Source of the DNA: Paracoccaceae bacterium
GTDB taxonomy: Bacteria > Pseudomonadota > Alphaproteobacteria > Rhodobacterales > Rhodobacteraceae
Direction: 5' to 3'
Assembly (NCBI GenBank): GCA_028874915.1
Contig: JAPPHA010000018.1
Location: forward strand, 18,313-82,312
DNA length: 64,000 nucleotides
In this document: in pieces, positions 46,472-56,402 of the stretch
How the letters are laid out: each line of letters opens with the position of its first letter
Position numbering within the stretch: the stretch's first letter is position 1
Notes under the pieces: generated by a model
Database searches by the model: none
Told to the model about the DNA's origin: nothing
Seen by the model: the letters and a program-made list of their open reading frames with translations, nothing else
Translations under genes and position numbers: made by a program

Positions 46472-47332
46472 TCACGTGCTGCGGAGTTCGAGTTTCCGCT
46501 TATTGAATTCTCCGAGCGGCTGTTCGTCAAGCTCAAAGAAATGAACGTCGCCAATTTGATCGTGTTCATAGGACCAATTCTGCCGGAAGTTCGACCGAAG
46601 GAAACGGGCATTTGCAGTCCGTCCGTCCACCAGAATCATCGTTCCCGGTTCAAGGAAAAATTCGATTCTAATTATGTCTGCGGCCATCGGCATTCTGCAC
46701 GATACGTCCAAAGAGAAACCGTGCACAGTCTCGGTTGACGCAAACTGGCTTGGACCGTCAAGGTAAATGAAGTCCGGAGACACATTGGGTATCCAATCAT
46801 AGACCGTTGCGAACCTATGGTTCAATTCGATGATGCTCACGGAACTCCGAAAAACCTTCGCGTAGTCATCCAGTAAGGTGCCGAGTCGAGATCGCGTAAT
46901 GATGGCAAACCTCTGATCCTCCTCTACGGAATAGACCATGAAGGGTTCCTGAACTCTCAAATGACTACTGGCCCATACGCCAAATTTACGCCTTAACAAA
47001 GTCATCGCGGAAGCCATGATCACCGTTGAGTAGCCGCTTCCGAACTCCAAGACGTTCAGGACTCTTCTGGTTAGGATCAAGTAATGGAGCCGCGCCAAGT
47101 CATCCAATCTCGGCGGAAATGGCTTGACCTCTAAGGGGTTCACGGTCCGCAACAAATCAGAGCTCACGGACATCGCCTGATCGCAATCGAGCGGTTGGAT
47201 CAACTCATCGAGGCGAAAGTCACGGACATACCGTTCAACCAGGGTGGCATTGCGAAAGCTAAGAAGACAGTATTTCCGAAGCTTCTCATTTGCCGTTTCC
47301 CAATCCATTGGGAATCCTTGTTGCTCAGGCAT
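46472..47332 (-). CDS. Hypothetical protein with a methyltransferase-like nucleotide-binding motif
   Basis: A 286-residue soluble protein. VLEFGSGYSTVIMASAM (about residue 95-110) resembles motif I of class I SAM-dependent methyltransferases, and VSPDFIYLDGPSQF (about 185-200) resembles the acidic strand following it. GTMILVDGRTANARFLRSNF near residue 235 fits the same fold. The C-terminus EFNKRKLELRST is basic. No precise family is recognised, and the activity is unproven. Base composition appears less GC-rich than neighbouring core genes, which together with its position in a gap between aroK and xerD suggests acquisition. The ATG at 47332 is preceded by an in-frame TTG. Confidence 0.6.
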   Translation of the reverse strand: MPEQQGFPMDWETANEKLRKYCLLSFRNATLVERYVRDFRLDELIQPLDCDQAMSVSSDLLRTVNPLEVKPFPPRLDDLARLHYLILTRRVLNVLEFGSGYSTVIMASAMTLLRRKFGVWASSHLRVQEPFMVYSVEEDQRFAIITRSRLGTLLDDYAKVFRSSVSIIELNHRFATVYDWIPNVSPDFIYLDGPSQFASTETVHGFSLDVSCRMPMAADIIRIEFFLEPGTMILVDGRTANARFLRSNFRQNWSYEHDQIGDVHFFELDEQPLGEFNKRKLELRST

Positions 47333-47960
47333 CAAACCGATTCTCGCACACTCCGTCTTGGGCCACGACGGGTGGCGCCGGGCCGTTGCTACGTCTGCCA
47401 GATATGGAGATGTCCCGCCTGTTCGCCAGACTCAGGGAGCTACCCTTCGTCGGATCTGATGGGCTGTTGTATTCAGCGGGCGACCCGACAAAGCGGGTCT
47501 GACATGACGTAGCAAGCGGAACAGTAACAAGACCGAAAGAGCTTCACAAGCCCGGTAGCCCCAGGGCGGTATAAACAGAGGCTGATACTCTTTCTCTCCC
47601 GGGTCGGCCCACTGCCAACGCTCCGGCAGCAGGACACTCTGGGACCGCACCGTCTCCGGATATCATCAGACGTCGTGTGTGGTCATCGTTCATCCCGAGC
47701 CCGGGTCCATGATCCAGATCCTCGGGGCTACGCCGGGAGATGCAACCGTGCCCTTCAGAGGTGACGGTGACGGCGGTGATGCAGGCAGTCTGCCATCCAT
47801 GCCATCAACCGCCAATGAAAACCCGAGGGCCGATTGAGGCGTTGGCGGGAATGGCTGGGGATCCAAAAACTTTGGATTCACGCGGGTCGAAAAAGCTGAT
47901 AATATCGGTACCCAAAAAGACAAACCCGGGCAGACTCTCCCTGAATCAGATGGCATCTGA
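47333..47960. other. Gene-free spacer right of the methyltransferase-like gene
   Basis: About 630 bases with short overlapping open frames only. No domain, RNA gene or transposase trace was recognised. The right end must contain the promoter of the small membrane protein gene that follows. Confidence 0.4.
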
Positions 47961-48095
47961 ATGCTTCGGCTGATCCGATACCTGTTCTATCTTGCGCTCT
48001 TGATGATGCTGGGCCTTGTCGGCTACGCCTATCTTGGGGACATTTCTGTGCCGAAACGGCAGATCGAGCAAACCCTTGAAACTCCGACCTATTGA
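47961..48095 (+). CDS. Small single-pass membrane protein, 44 residues
   Basis: An ORF of 44 codons with one hydrophobic segment: LIRYLFYLALLMMLGLVGYA, then YLGDISVP and a charged C-terminus (KRQIEQTLETPTY). The arginines before the membrane span and their absence directly after it predict an N-in orientation. A similar short membrane protein in this position near xerD is, as I recall, common in alphaproteobacteria, but its role is unknown. It ends shortly before the exported protein gene and is probably in the same transcription unit. Too short for many gene finders. Confidence 0.6.
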   Translation: MLRLIRYLFYLALLMMLGLVGYAYLGDISVPKRQIEQTLETPTY

Positions 48096-48111
48096 CAGTG
48101 ACCGGACCCGG

Positions 48112-49725
48112 TTGTCTCGAATACGGCTACACGTGAATCCGCCGCCACCTTTGACCGAATCCTTGTGGGCTGCGGCGCTGGCATTTGCCCTGTCGCTGTT
48201 CCTGCCTGTCGCTGCCCAGGCAGACGAACCGATTTCGGCAATCGACTGGCTCAACCTTGGTACTGATTCAACGGATTCCACAAACGAAGCAGATGCGGTT
48301 TCATCAGCTACCGAGGAATCGTTGAACGGCGTGCCGGATGGCGATGCGGCTGCCAGCGCCAAATCCGTATCTCCAGCCAACGGCTCCACGGTCACCGCTG
48401 AGCCGGCGTCGGACCGGATGCCGTACAGGCGTCCCGAACTCCCGGAAGGATTTCTGCCGTTCCTGACACCTGCATCCATTGACCGGTTGGTCACCGCGCA
48501 ACCGACGACGGACATTCCTGCCGTCCGGTCCCTTTTGCGGCGTGTCCTTCTGGGGCAGATCCGGTTCGCCGACGTCGAATTGAACGCGGGACCGGTGCTG
48601 GCGGCCCGGATTGACGCACTGACTCGTATGGGTGACGTCTACCGAGCCGTCAGACTTGCAGAGTCTGTAGAGCCCATACCAGGTCCGGCATTTGGTGCGT
48701 GGTTCGGCGCCATGTTGCTTGGCGGCCATCCGGAGGCTGCCTGTGAGCGACTTGCGATGCGCCGCGACCTCGACAATTGGCCGGTCGCGCGCGTCGATTG
48801 CCTGGTTCGGGCCGACGCCAGCAACGATGCCATGATGGTCCTTGCTGTCGGCGAGGCTCTGGGGCAGATCACGCCGGAGGATTCCCGGCTCCTGCGAGCA
48901 CGGCTGGATCCCGGTTCACCAACCCCGGCAGCGGCAGACTGGGCGACAAATCCTCTTTCGCTCGCGCTGCAGACCGACCTGGGCCTTGCAGTCGGGAACC
49001 CGGATCGGCCGGCCGCAATTCTGGCGCGAGACCTGGACGAATCTCCGGGGGCCGAAAGAAGATTGCACGCAGCCGAACGGCTGTTCCTGAACGGCGTGAT
49101 CCCCTTTGGCCAACTTCGACAGATATATGTGGAGTCGTTGCAGGCTGGCCTTTCGTCGGAGCGCGCCACTGCGCTTCTGAGTGTCGAGAAGGCTGTCGAG
49201 GCAGACCTGGCGCAACGGATCTCCACCCGTCTTCGAATGGTGTTTCCGGCGTTTGCAGTTTCCGGGCGGGAACCGATCCTGGCCGAACTGCTGTCAACGC
49301 TCCCGCCCGGGCGGCTTGACGGGTATGGACCGTCAGGACAGTTCCTCCGGTACCTGTGCCTGTTTCGTGCATCTCCGCAGGTGGAAGCCTGCCTGGCCGG
49401 AGGTGCGAAAGCCCGAAATCCAGTCCTGGCACCGGTCTGGGAGTCCGAAGGTCCGGATCTGTCGACCCTGTCGGAGTTCGAAAGGGCTGTCCGTGACGCC
49501 TGGCAGTCTGACACCGCCGACCCGGAAGCACCTGATCGGGATAGGGCGGTATTCGGCCGCGGCGAAACCGTCCTTCGTGCCTTGCTCATCCTCGGAGACG
49601 GAACGAAGGCCAATCCAGACGCCGTTGAAACCGCACTCCAGGCGCTCCGGGAGACAGATCTCGAAAGCGAAGCCCGACAGATCGCCCATCAGATGATGGC
49701 GCGCTGGCAATGGTCGGACCGGTGA
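48112..49725 (+). CDS. Exported hypothetical protein upstream of xerD
   Basis: A protein of about 537 residues with an N-terminal signal peptide (hydrophobic core WAAALAFALSLFLPVAAQA, cleavage probably after AQA). The mature part is alanine/leucine-rich and predicted helical, with repeat-like blocks suggesting a TPR- or Sel1-like solenoid. No catalytic motif is seen. It is probably periplasmic. The start is uncertain: TTG at 48112 gives a basic N-region, GTG at 48133 would lack positive charges, and the frame extends back to 48016 inside the small upstream gene. It overlaps the start of xerD by 16 bases, so the two are translationally linked. Function unknown. Confidence 0.65.
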   Translation: MSRIRLHVNPPPPLTESLWAAALAFALSLFLPVAAQADEPISAIDWLNLGTDSTDSTNEADAVSSATEESLNGVPDGDAAASAKSVSPANGSTVTAEPASDRMPYRRPELPEGFLPFLTPASIDRLVTAQPTTDIPAVRSLLRRVLLGQIRFADVELNAGPVLAARIDALTRMGDVYRAVRLAESVEPIPGPAFGAWFGAMLLGGHPEAACERLAMRRDLDNWPVARVDCLVRADASNDAMMVLAVGEALGQITPEDSRLLRARLDPGSPTPAAADWATNPLSLALQTDLGLAVGNPDRPAAILARDLDESPGAERRLHAAERLFLNGVIPFGQLRQIYVESLQAGLSSERATALLSVEKAVEADLAQRISTRLRMVFPAFAVSGREPILAELLSTLPPGRLDGYGPSGQFLRYLCLFRASPQVEACLAGGAKARNPVLAPVWESEGPDLSTLSEFERAVRDAWQSDTADPEAPDRDRAVFGRGETVLRALLILGDGTKANPDAVETALQALRETDLESEARQIAHQMMARWQWSDR

Positions 49726-50675
49726 CCAACAGGACGGTCACGACGTTTCTGGAGGCGATGCGCGCCGAACGCAACGCCTCCGACAACACCATTCTTGCCT
49801 ACGCTCGTGATCTCGCCGACCTCGAATCCTACCTCGTTGCAGCCGGCAAGACCTTCGACCGGATGAGCCGTCGACAGATCCGGAGCTACATGCAGTCGCT
49901 GGAGGATCGGGGCATGACCCGGGCAACACGGGCACGCCGACTCTCGGCCATTCGGCAGTTCTGTCGATTCGCAGTCGACATGGGCTGGCGCGACGACGAC
50001 CCGTCCCAAAGGATGACCGGTCCGCGGCCGGCGGAGGCCCTTCCGCGAACCCTGGACGAATCAGCCACCAACCGCCTTCTGGTGGCCGGAGGGGCCCTCG
50101 GTCGAGGACAATTGGAGAAGGCCCGAAACAACTGCCTTTTCCAGATTCTGTACGCAACGGGAATGCGGGTCACGGAACTGGTGTCCATGCAGGCCGCATC
50201 CGTTCGGGGCCAACCTGAGACAATCCTTGTCCGCGGCAAGGGCGGCAGGGAACGCCTGCTACCGCTCTCACGGCCAGCGCGCGAGGCTATCGAGCGCTAT
50301 CTGCCGCTTCGAGACGAAAGCGAAACGTCGCGGCATCGCAAGGGACACCGGCCCTCACACTTTCTGTTCCCGTCCCTGAGCCGTCAGGGCCACATAACCC
50401 GAGAAGGGTTCTACCTGCTGACCAAGAAGGCGGCCCTGATGGCCGGGCTTGACCCGGACGTTGTCACGCCCCATGTGTTGAGACACGCCTTTGCGACGCA
50501 CCTGCTGGCGCGGGGTGCGGATCTCAGGTCCATCCAGGAACTACTGGGACATCGCGACATCGCGACGACGGAAATCTACACACATGTTCTGGACGCCCAG
50601 ATGAAGTCCCTTGTCCTGAAACACCATCCATTGGCGTCATCCGGAGCCGGCAGCGGTGGCGGAACGACGCGCTGA
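49710..50675 (+). CDS. xerD: Tyrosine recombinase XerD
   Basis: A 321-residue site-specific recombinase resolving chromosome dimers at dif with XerC and FtsK. The N-terminal SAM-like DNA-binding domain (FLEAMRAERNASDNTILAYA) is followed by the catalytic domain with all expected residues: Arg153 in YATGMRVTEL, Lys177 in RGKGGRERL, His255 and Arg258 in TPHVLRHAFATHLL, His281 in ELLGHRDIATTEIYTHV and the nucleophile Tyr290. The chromosomal setting next to aroK and aroB is typical for xerD, not for a phage integrase. A glycine-rich tail of about ten residues closes the protein. Confidence 0.94.
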   Translation: MVGPVTNRTVTTFLEAMRAERNASDNTILAYARDLADLESYLVAAGKTFDRMSRRQIRSYMQSLEDRGMTRATRARRLSAIRQFCRFAVDMGWRDDDPSQRMTGPRPAEALPRTLDESATNRLLVAGGALGRGQLEKARNNCLFQILYATGMRVTELVSMQAASVRGQPETILVRGKGGRERLLPLSRPAREAIERYLPLRDESETSRHRKGHRPSHFLFPSLSRQGHITREGFYLLTKKAALMAGLDPDVVTPHVLRHAFATHLLARGADLRSIQELLGHRDIATTEIYTHVLDAQMKSLVLKHHPLASSGAGSGGGTTR

Positions 50676-50851
50676 AGCCGGTCATCGATCGGCGATGTCC
50701 GACCCCGTTCGGTACCGGCCGGTCCCGAACCATGCCAAACGGTGACCGGTGGCACCGGTCGGTTGCGACCGATCACGCCCGCAGGACGGACGGACCCTGA
50801 CCGAAAGAAACGGCCGGAGTTACGCTTCGCACACCAAAACCGAATCTGAGC

Positions 50852-52171
50852 ATGACCATGACGACCGAATTCATTGCCATTCATCTCGACACAACATTCT
50901 GGATAGTCGCGGCCTCGATTGCCAGCTTGTTGATTCTCTCGGCTTTCTTTTCAGGTTCCGAGACGGCCCTCACCGCCGCGCGACGGGGCAAGCTCCACTC
51001 CTTGGCGGACCGGGGATCACGAGGCGCATCACGGGCACTGAAACTGACCGAACGGAGCGATCAGCTGATCGGTTCCGTACTTCTCGGAAACAACCTGGTC
51101 AACATTTTGGCTACGGCTCTCGCCACAAGTCTGTTCACAAGGCTCCTGGGAGACAGCGGCGTTGCGCTGGCAACGCTGGTGATGACGGTCCTTGTTCTCG
51201 TATTCGCCGAAGTCCTCCCAAAGACCTACGCGATCGCCAACGCGGAACGGGCAGCCCAATGGGTTTCGGGACCCATCAGCCTGTTTGTGTGGGTCTTTGC
51301 CCCGGCCGTGGCCGCAATTCAAATCCTGGTCGGTTGGATGATCCGGGTGGGTGGTGCACGCGCGACAGACGCCGCTGGTGAACAGGAAGTGCAGGACGAA
51401 ATCGCCGGCACGATAGCCCTCGGCCATGAAGAGGGAAACGTACAGAAGGACGACCGAGACCGGTTGCTCGGCGCCCTCGACCTCAAGGACCGGAACGTCG
51501 AGGAAATCATGCTTCACAGGTCCGACATCGAGATGATCGATGCCAATGCCGATCCCCAGACCATCGTCCTCCAGTGCATCCGTTCACCCCATACCCGCCT
51601 GCCTGTCTTCAAGGACGATCCCGAGAATATCGTTGGCCTCGTTCACGCCAAGGACCTCCTCCCGGCGCTCGAGAAGATGACCCGGGCTCCGGACAACGAT
51701 CCAGACCGGTTTTCCGGCTTTGATGTCATGGACGTGGCCATGCGGCCATATTTTGTCCCGGACAAGACTCCGCTCAGCGACCAGATGAGGGAGTTCCTTC
51801 GAAGCCACACCCACTTCGCATTGGTCGTCGACGAGTACGGCGCCCTTCAGGGACTGATTACCCTTGAAGATATCCTCGAAGAAATCGTCGGCGAGATCGT
51901 CGATGAACACGACGTTCGAACGGGAGTCGAGGCTGAGCCTGACGGCGACGGCAATTTCATCGTCGATGGCGTGACGGCAATCCGAGACCTCAATCGGACA
52001 AACGACTGGTCCCTTCCCGATGTCGAGGCGGTAACCATTGCCGGGCTCGTCATTCACGAAGCTCAGATGATCCCCACTCCTGGGCAAGTCTTCAGTTTCC
52101 ACGGCTTTCGCTTCGAGATCCTGGATCGACAGCAAAACCGGATTACACGATTGAAGCTTCGGCCGCTCTGA
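50852..52171 (+). CDS. CNNM/CorC-HlyC family membrane protein
   Basis: A 439-residue membrane protein. Residues 1 to about 190 are a DUF21/CNNM transmembrane domain (FSGSETALTAARRGKLHSLA, then LIGSVLLGNNLVNILATALA and VLVFAEVLPKTYAI). A pair of CBS domains follows (about 210-335; MLHRSDIEMIDANADP, VVDEYGALQGLITLEDILEE), and a CorC/HlyC C-terminal domain ends the protein. Family members are linked to magnesium and cobalt efflux or resistance; the transported ion is not decided by the sequence. It stands alone, some 175 bases after xerD, and converges on the ketoacyl synthase gene. Confidence 0.9.
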   Translation: MTMTTEFIAIHLDTTFWIVAASIASLLILSAFFSGSETALTAARRGKLHSLADRGSRGASRALKLTERSDQLIGSVLLGNNLVNILATALATSLFTRLLGDSGVALATLVMTVLVLVFAEVLPKTYAIANAERAAQWVSGPISLFVWVFAPAVAAIQILVGWMIRVGGARATDAAGEQEVQDEIAGTIALGHEEGNVQKDDRDRLLGALDLKDRNVEEIMLHRSDIEMIDANADPQTIVLQCIRSPHTRLPVFKDDPENIVGLVHAKDLLPALEKMTRAPDNDPDRFSGFDVMDVAMRPYFVPDKTPLSDQMREFLRSHTHFALVVDEYGALQGLITLEDILEEIVGEIVDEHDVRTGVEAEPDGDGNFIVDGVTAIRDLNRTNDWSLPDVEAVTIAGLVIHEAQMIPTPGQVFSFHGFRFEILDRQQNRITRLKLRPL

Positions 52172-52250
52172 CGCCCATGTTCCGGCGACGCAGTCTCGCA
52201 AATCCAACCTGTGCCGGACCGCAAACGGCGTCCCTCGGCCCAATACCCGT

Positions 52251-53459
52251 TCAGACGGACCGGATCGCCAGAACGGCGTTCAATCCGCCGAAGGCGAAGG
52301 CGTTGCTGAGCGCCACCCTAACCGGGTGCTGACGCGCTGTATTGGGTACGACATCCAGATCGCATTCCGGATCCGGGGCCCTGTAACCCACCGTCGGCGC
52401 AATAATTCCGTCCCGAACGGCGGCGATACAGGCCAGGAGCTCGACCGCTCCGGCGCCTCCGATCAAATGGCCGTGCATCGACTTGGTCGACGACATCATC
52501 ACCGTTTCGGCCGCAACTCCAAGGGCCAGACGGACGGCCACGCATTCGCTCCTGTCGTTGGCCGTGGTACCGGTTCCATGGGCATTGATGTAACCGACTG
52601 ACCCGGAGTCCGTCCCGGCATCTCTCAGAGCACCGGCAATCGCCCGTGCCGCGCCCTTGGGATCGGGCAGAACAATGTCCGAGGCATCCGCAGTCATCCC
52701 GAATCCGACAACTTCGGCAAGGATCTCCGCGCCGCGACTCTCGGCATGTCCGAATTCCTCAAAAACGAAGACGGCGGCACCCTCTCCCTGAACCATCCCG
52801 TTCCGTGTCCGGCAGAAAGGCCGGCATCCGTCCCGTGACATCACCCGAAGCCCTTCCCATGCCTTGATTCCGCCGAAACAGAGCATGCTTTCGGCGCCCC
52901 CCGTCACCATCACCCTGGCCTGACCGGTTCGGACCAATTGGAAGGCCTGGCCCATGGCATGGTTGGACGATGCGCAGGCCGTCGAAACCGAATAGCACGG
53001 CCCCTGCAGGTTCCAGGCCATCGAGACATGCGATGAAGCCGCATTGGTCATCGAGCGGGGAATGACCAGGGGGTGTACCCGGTTCTTTCCCTGGCCATAG
53101 AGCGCCTCGTAACTCTGGTCCAGCGTCTGAATTCCCCCGCAGCCGGAACCCAGGACGACACCGACCTCGGGCGACAGTGCCTCGCTGATGTCGAGGCCCG
53201 ACTGGTTCAATGCCTCGGTCGCAGCCACGATGGCGAACTGGACAGACCGGTCATAGAGGGAACGCTGCTGGCGTTCGAAATGGTCTGCCGGATCGAAATC
53301 CCGAACTTGCCCGCCGATACGAACGGAAAGCCGGTCGCGAAGCAAAATGTCCAGATCCCCGATACCGCAACGGCCTTCAGCCATGGCTGCAACCGTTTCA
53401 GGGACAGACCGTCCGAGACAGTTGATCGTGCCCTGGCCCGTAATGGCCACGCGATACAT
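52251..53459 (-). CDS. Beta-ketoacyl-ACP synthase of the lipid A acyl-chain cluster
   Basis: A 402-residue FabF-like condensing enzyme with an intact Cys-His-His triad: the cysteine in VSTACASSNHAMGQAFQL, and histidines in YINAHGTGTTANDRSE and STKSMHGHLIGGAGAVE. It differs clearly from the housekeeping FabF at 25 kb. Directly upstream on the same strand are a specialised acyl carrier protein and LpxD. In rhizobial and related alphaproteobacteria, such synthases with AcpXL build very-long-chain acyl groups for lipid A. That role is inferred here from neighbours. The start at 53459 lies eight bases after the acyl carrier protein gene. Confidence 0.85.
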   Translation of the reverse strand: MYRVAITGQGTINCLGRSVPETVAAMAEGRCGIGDLDILLRDRLSVRIGGQVRDFDPADHFERQQRSLYDRSVQFAIVAATEALNQSGLDISEALSPEVGVVLGSGCGGIQTLDQSYEALYGQGKNRVHPLVIPRSMTNAASSHVSMAWNLQGPCYSVSTACASSNHAMGQAFQLVRTGQARVMVTGGAESMLCFGGIKAWEGLRVMSRDGCRPFCRTRNGMVQGEGAAVFVFEEFGHAESRGAEILAEVVGFGMTADASDIVLPDPKGAARAIAGALRDAGTDSGSVGYINAHGTGTTANDRSECVAVRLALGVAAETVMMSSTKSMHGHLIGGAGAVELLACIAAVRDGIIAPTVGYRAPDPECDLDVVPNTARQHPVRVALSNAFAFGGLNAVLAIRSV

Positions 53460-53467
53460 GCGGGACC

Positions 53468-53743
53468 TTACCTCTTGCCCTCGAAAACCAGGTTCTCCAC
53501 GGCAGCCACAATGGATCCGATCGAACTGATGTCGAAGTCGCCGGAATCGGGGTTGTTGGCGTCGAAGGGAAGTTCGATATCGAATGCTTCCTCGATGGCA
53601 AATACCACCTCGATCAGGCTGAGAGAGTCCAGACTGAGATCCCGAAGCAGGGATTCGGCTCCCAGATCAGACGGATCCAGCGTTGCCTGATCAGCAACGA
53701 TCGAAATGATTTCTTCCAGTATTGATTCTGCGGAAAATCTCAT
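53468..53743 (-). CDS. Acyl carrier protein, AcpXL-like
   Basis: A 91-residue acyl carrier protein, longer than the housekeeping AcpP. The phosphopantetheine serine lies in LLRDLSLDSLSLIEVVFAIE. The N-terminus MRFSAESILEEIISIVADQA and the acidic region FDANNPDSGDFDISSI differ from AcpP. It lies between lpxD and a ketoacyl synthase with very short spacers, so a role in supplying special acyl chains to lipid A is likely. AcpXL is the best analogue, but identity with that subfamily is not proven. Confidence 0.85.
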   Translation of the reverse strand: MRFSAESILEEIISIVADQATLDPSDLGAESLLRDLSLDSLSLIEVVFAIEEAFDIELPFDANNPDSGDFDISSIGSIVAAVENLVFEGKR

Positions 53744-53764
53744 CCCGGTTACCAGCCGACTCCG

Positions 53765-54877
53765 TCAATCGCCCTCGCCACGGGGCCCGCCTCGCAACTG
53801 CGCCTCCAGTTGCTCGACCCTTCTAACCAATCGGGGCAGACGGCGCAAAGCCTTGTAGGCCTGGACGTTCGAATTCATCGTCATCGCAGGATTGCCCATC
53901 ATGATCCGGCCCGAGGGAACATTGCTGGAGATCCCGGACTTCCCGGCAACTACGACGTCGGATCCGATCTTAACGTGATCGCCAACTCCCACCTGCCCGC
54001 CAAGCAGAACGCGGTCGCCCAGAACGGCGCTGCCCCCGAAACCGGTTTGACCGCATATGAGACAATTCCGCCCGATCCGGACGTTGTGGGCAATGTGGAC
54101 GAGGTTGTCGATCTTGGAACCACTGCCGATAACTGTGCTCGAGACCGTCCCCCTGTCGATCGCGCAGTTTGCGCCGATCTCGACACCGTCGCCGATGACA
54201 ACACTCCCGAGGGAGCGAATCGGAACGATACTGGCATCCGGCCGGGCCGTCTCCACCCGTCCTGCGGCCTTTGCCGTGTCCACCGACCCGGGCACCGGCG
54301 GGACGTAGGCGAATCCGTCCGAACCGATTACGGAATTGGCATGACTGATGAAACCGATGCCGATGCGGACGTCACGGCCGATCCGGACGCCTTCTTTCAG
54401 CAGCGCATTGGCGCCAATTTCAGTTCCGGCCCCGATGCTGCAGTGGCCGCAAATTCGACAACCATCTGCAATTCGCGCCCCAGCACCGATGAATACGAAG
54501 GGTCCAACCGCCACGCCATCGCCGACTTTCGCCGATTCATCAATGATCGCCGTTGGATGGATTCCCGGAGACAAATCCGGCGGGCGGGCAAACAAGCCGG
54601 TCACGCCCGCAAGCGCTAACCGGGGTTCGCCCACAAAGATGGCAGCCTTGAGGCCCAGGGCCCGCCAGTCGGCTTCCGGGCCAAGGACTGCGGCAACGGC
54701 ATCGCCGCCTGAGAGGGCCTTCTCGAATTCTGGGGTCATCGCCAAAGCGAGATGCGACGGACCCGCGTCCGCCGGTTCTCGAGCCGACACCACCCTTATG
54801 GCGGAATCCCCCGCAGCAATGGCGTCGAGCGCATCCGCTATTTCGGCGATGGAATGGCTTTCCAGTTCTGAAACCAT
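53765..54877 (-). CDS. lpxD: UDP-3-O-(3-hydroxyacyl)glucosamine N-acyltransferase
   Basis: A 370-residue hexapeptide-repeat acyltransferase adding the amide-linked 3-hydroxyacyl chain during lipid A synthesis in the cytoplasm. An N-terminal substrate-binding domain (to about residue 100) precedes a long left-handed beta-helix, with [20 protein letters not shown] and the catalytic histidine region [22 protein letters not shown]-terminal helix ([17 protein letters not shown]) follows. It is not next to fabZ-lpxA-lpxB, the usual place for lpxD, but heads a small operon with an acyl carrier protein and a ketoacyl synthase, so it may be a second, specialised copy. Confidence 0.9.
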   Translation of the reverse strand: MVSELESHSIAEIADALDAIAAGDSAIRVVSAREPADAGPSHLALAMTPEFEKALSGGDAVAAVLGPEADWRALGLKAAIFVGEPRLALAGVTGLFARPPDLSPGIHPTAIIDESAKVGDGVAVGPFVFIGAGARIADGCRICGHCSIGAGTEIGANALLKEGVRIGRDVRIGIGFISHANSVIGSDGFAYVPPVPGSVDTAKAAGRVETARPDASIVPIRSLGSVVIGDGVEIGANCAIDRGTVSSTVIGSGSKIDNLVHIAHNVRIGRNCLICGQTGFGGSAVLGDRVLLGGQVGVGDHVKIGSDVVVAGKSGISSNVPSGRIMMGNPAMTMNSNVQAYKALRRLPRLVRRVEQLEAQLRGGPRGEGD

Positions 54878-55012
54878 CCCGTCAGTCCCTACCTCAAGGC
54901 TCGGCCCAAGATTCCTCCATGAGCACTCCGATCCATCACGATTAAAACTCGAACCCTGCGACCCCTGGTCCGCGCCCGAATCCGACCGGGCTCCGGAACT
55001 TCAAAGCGACGC

Positions 55013-56284
55013 CTATGGACGAATCGACCCGTTGCCTTCGACGAGATACTTGAAACTCGTCAGCTGTTCAGCGCCGACAGGTCCCCGCGCATGCAGCTTG
55101 CCCGTTGCAATGCCAACCTCCGCGCCGAGGCCGAACTCGCCACCATCCGCGAACTGCGTGGAGGCGTTGCGCATGAGAATCGCGCTGTCGAGATTGGCGA
55201 AAAACCGATCCGCTGCGGCATCATCCTCCGTCACGATGCAGTCGGTGTGCCCGGAACCGTACTGCCGGATATGGCCTATCGCTTCCTCCAAGCCGTCAAC
55301 GACCCGGGCAGCCATGATCATGTCCAGGTACTCGCGTCCCCAGTCGTCGTCGGCCGCGGCGACCACGCCGGGCACCGCCTGAACCAGCGTTTCGTCGCCG
55401 CGAACTTCGACACCCGCGGCGATCAGGTCGCTGACGATCCCGTCGCCCGATTCCTGCAGAAACCTCCGGTCAATGAGCAGGCATTCCGCGGCCCCGCAAA
55501 TTCCGGTTCGCCGTGTCTTGGCATTCATCACCACCCGGCGGGCCTTGTTCAGATCGGCGGCCCGATCAACATAGACATGGCAAATCCCTTCCAGATGGGC
55601 GAAGACCGGAATTCGCGCTTCCGCTTGCACCCGCGCGACAAGACCTTTCCCGCCACGCGGAATGATGACGTCAATGCAGTCATTCATCACCAGCATCTCG
55701 CCGACCGCCGCTCGGTCGCGCGTCGGCACCAGTTGGATTGCCGTTTCCGGCAAACCAGCCGACCTCAGGCCGTCGAGAAGGCACTCATGGATTGCACTGG
55801 CAGAGTGCATGCATTCCGAGCCGCAGCGCAGGATGGCCGCGTTACCGGACTTGAGGCACAAGCCGCCAGCATCGGCGGTGACGTTGGGGCGGCTCTCATA
55901 GATGACGCCAATGACGCCGAGTGGCGTCCGAACCCGCCGTATCCTGAGCCCGGATGGCACTGTCCAATCTGCGATGACGGCTCCGACCGGATCCTGAAGG
56001 CCGGCGATACTCTCGAGGCCAGAGGCAATACTCTCAATTCGGTCCTCGTCGAGCGCAAGCCGGTCGATCATGGCCCCTGACAACGACTTCTCGCGCCCGA
56101 ACTCCAGATCGTGAGCGTTTGCCGAAAGCAGGTTTTCTGTCCGTTCCCGGATACGGGCGGCGGCGGCGTCCAAAGCATGTTTGCGGTCAATTGAACGGGA
56201 CCGTGCCAGCTCGACGGCCGCCGACCGAGCCCCGGCACCAATCGCCGTCATGACTTGGTGAATATCGGTTTGCGTGTCAGGCAC
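55013..56284 (-). CDS. proA: Gamma-glutamyl phosphate reductase
   Basis: A 423-residue aldehyde-dehydrogenase-fold enzyme reducing gamma-glutamyl phosphate to the semialdehyde with NADPH, second step of proline synthesis. Signatures are [20 protein letters not shown], the [15 protein letters not shown] segment, [10 protein letters not shown], and the catalytic cysteine in [16 protein letters not shown]. The start is GTG at 56284 with a GGGAGAG box eight bases upstream. It follows proB on the same strand after about 120 bases. Confidence 0.95.
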   Translation of the reverse strand: MPDTQTDIHQVMTAIGAGARSAAVELARSRSIDRKHALDAAAARIRERTENLLSANAHDLEFGREKSLSGAMIDRLALDEDRIESIASGLESIAGLQDPVGAVIADWTVPSGLRIRRVRTPLGVIGVIYESRPNVTADAGGLCLKSGNAAILRCGSECMHSASAIHECLLDGLRSAGLPETAIQLVPTRDRAAVGEMLVMNDCIDVIIPRGGKGLVARVQAEARIPVFAHLEGICHVYVDRAADLNKARRVVMNAKTRRTGICGAAECLLIDRRFLQESGDGIVSDLIAAGVEVRGDETLVQAVPGVVAAADDDWGREYLDMIMAARVVDGLEEAIGHIRQYGSGHTDCIVTEDDAAADRFFANLDSAILMRNASTQFADGGEFGLGAEVGIATGKLHARGPVGAEQLTSFKYLVEGNGSIRP

Positions 56285-56402
56285 GATTGTCTCTCCCTAC
56301 TACAGGTATAGCACGAGCCCGCGGGAATCATGGAACAAAGGCTACCCTTGGATACGAGCCCAACCTCGGGGCGTGCCTGTGCCCGGCCGCGTCACCGGCT
56401 CA

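Noticed and set aside
49710..50675. Phage or integron integrase instead of XerD
   Set aside because: Length, N-terminal domain and the aroK/aroB neighbourhood fit the housekeeping XerD, and no attachment site or phage gene is nearby.
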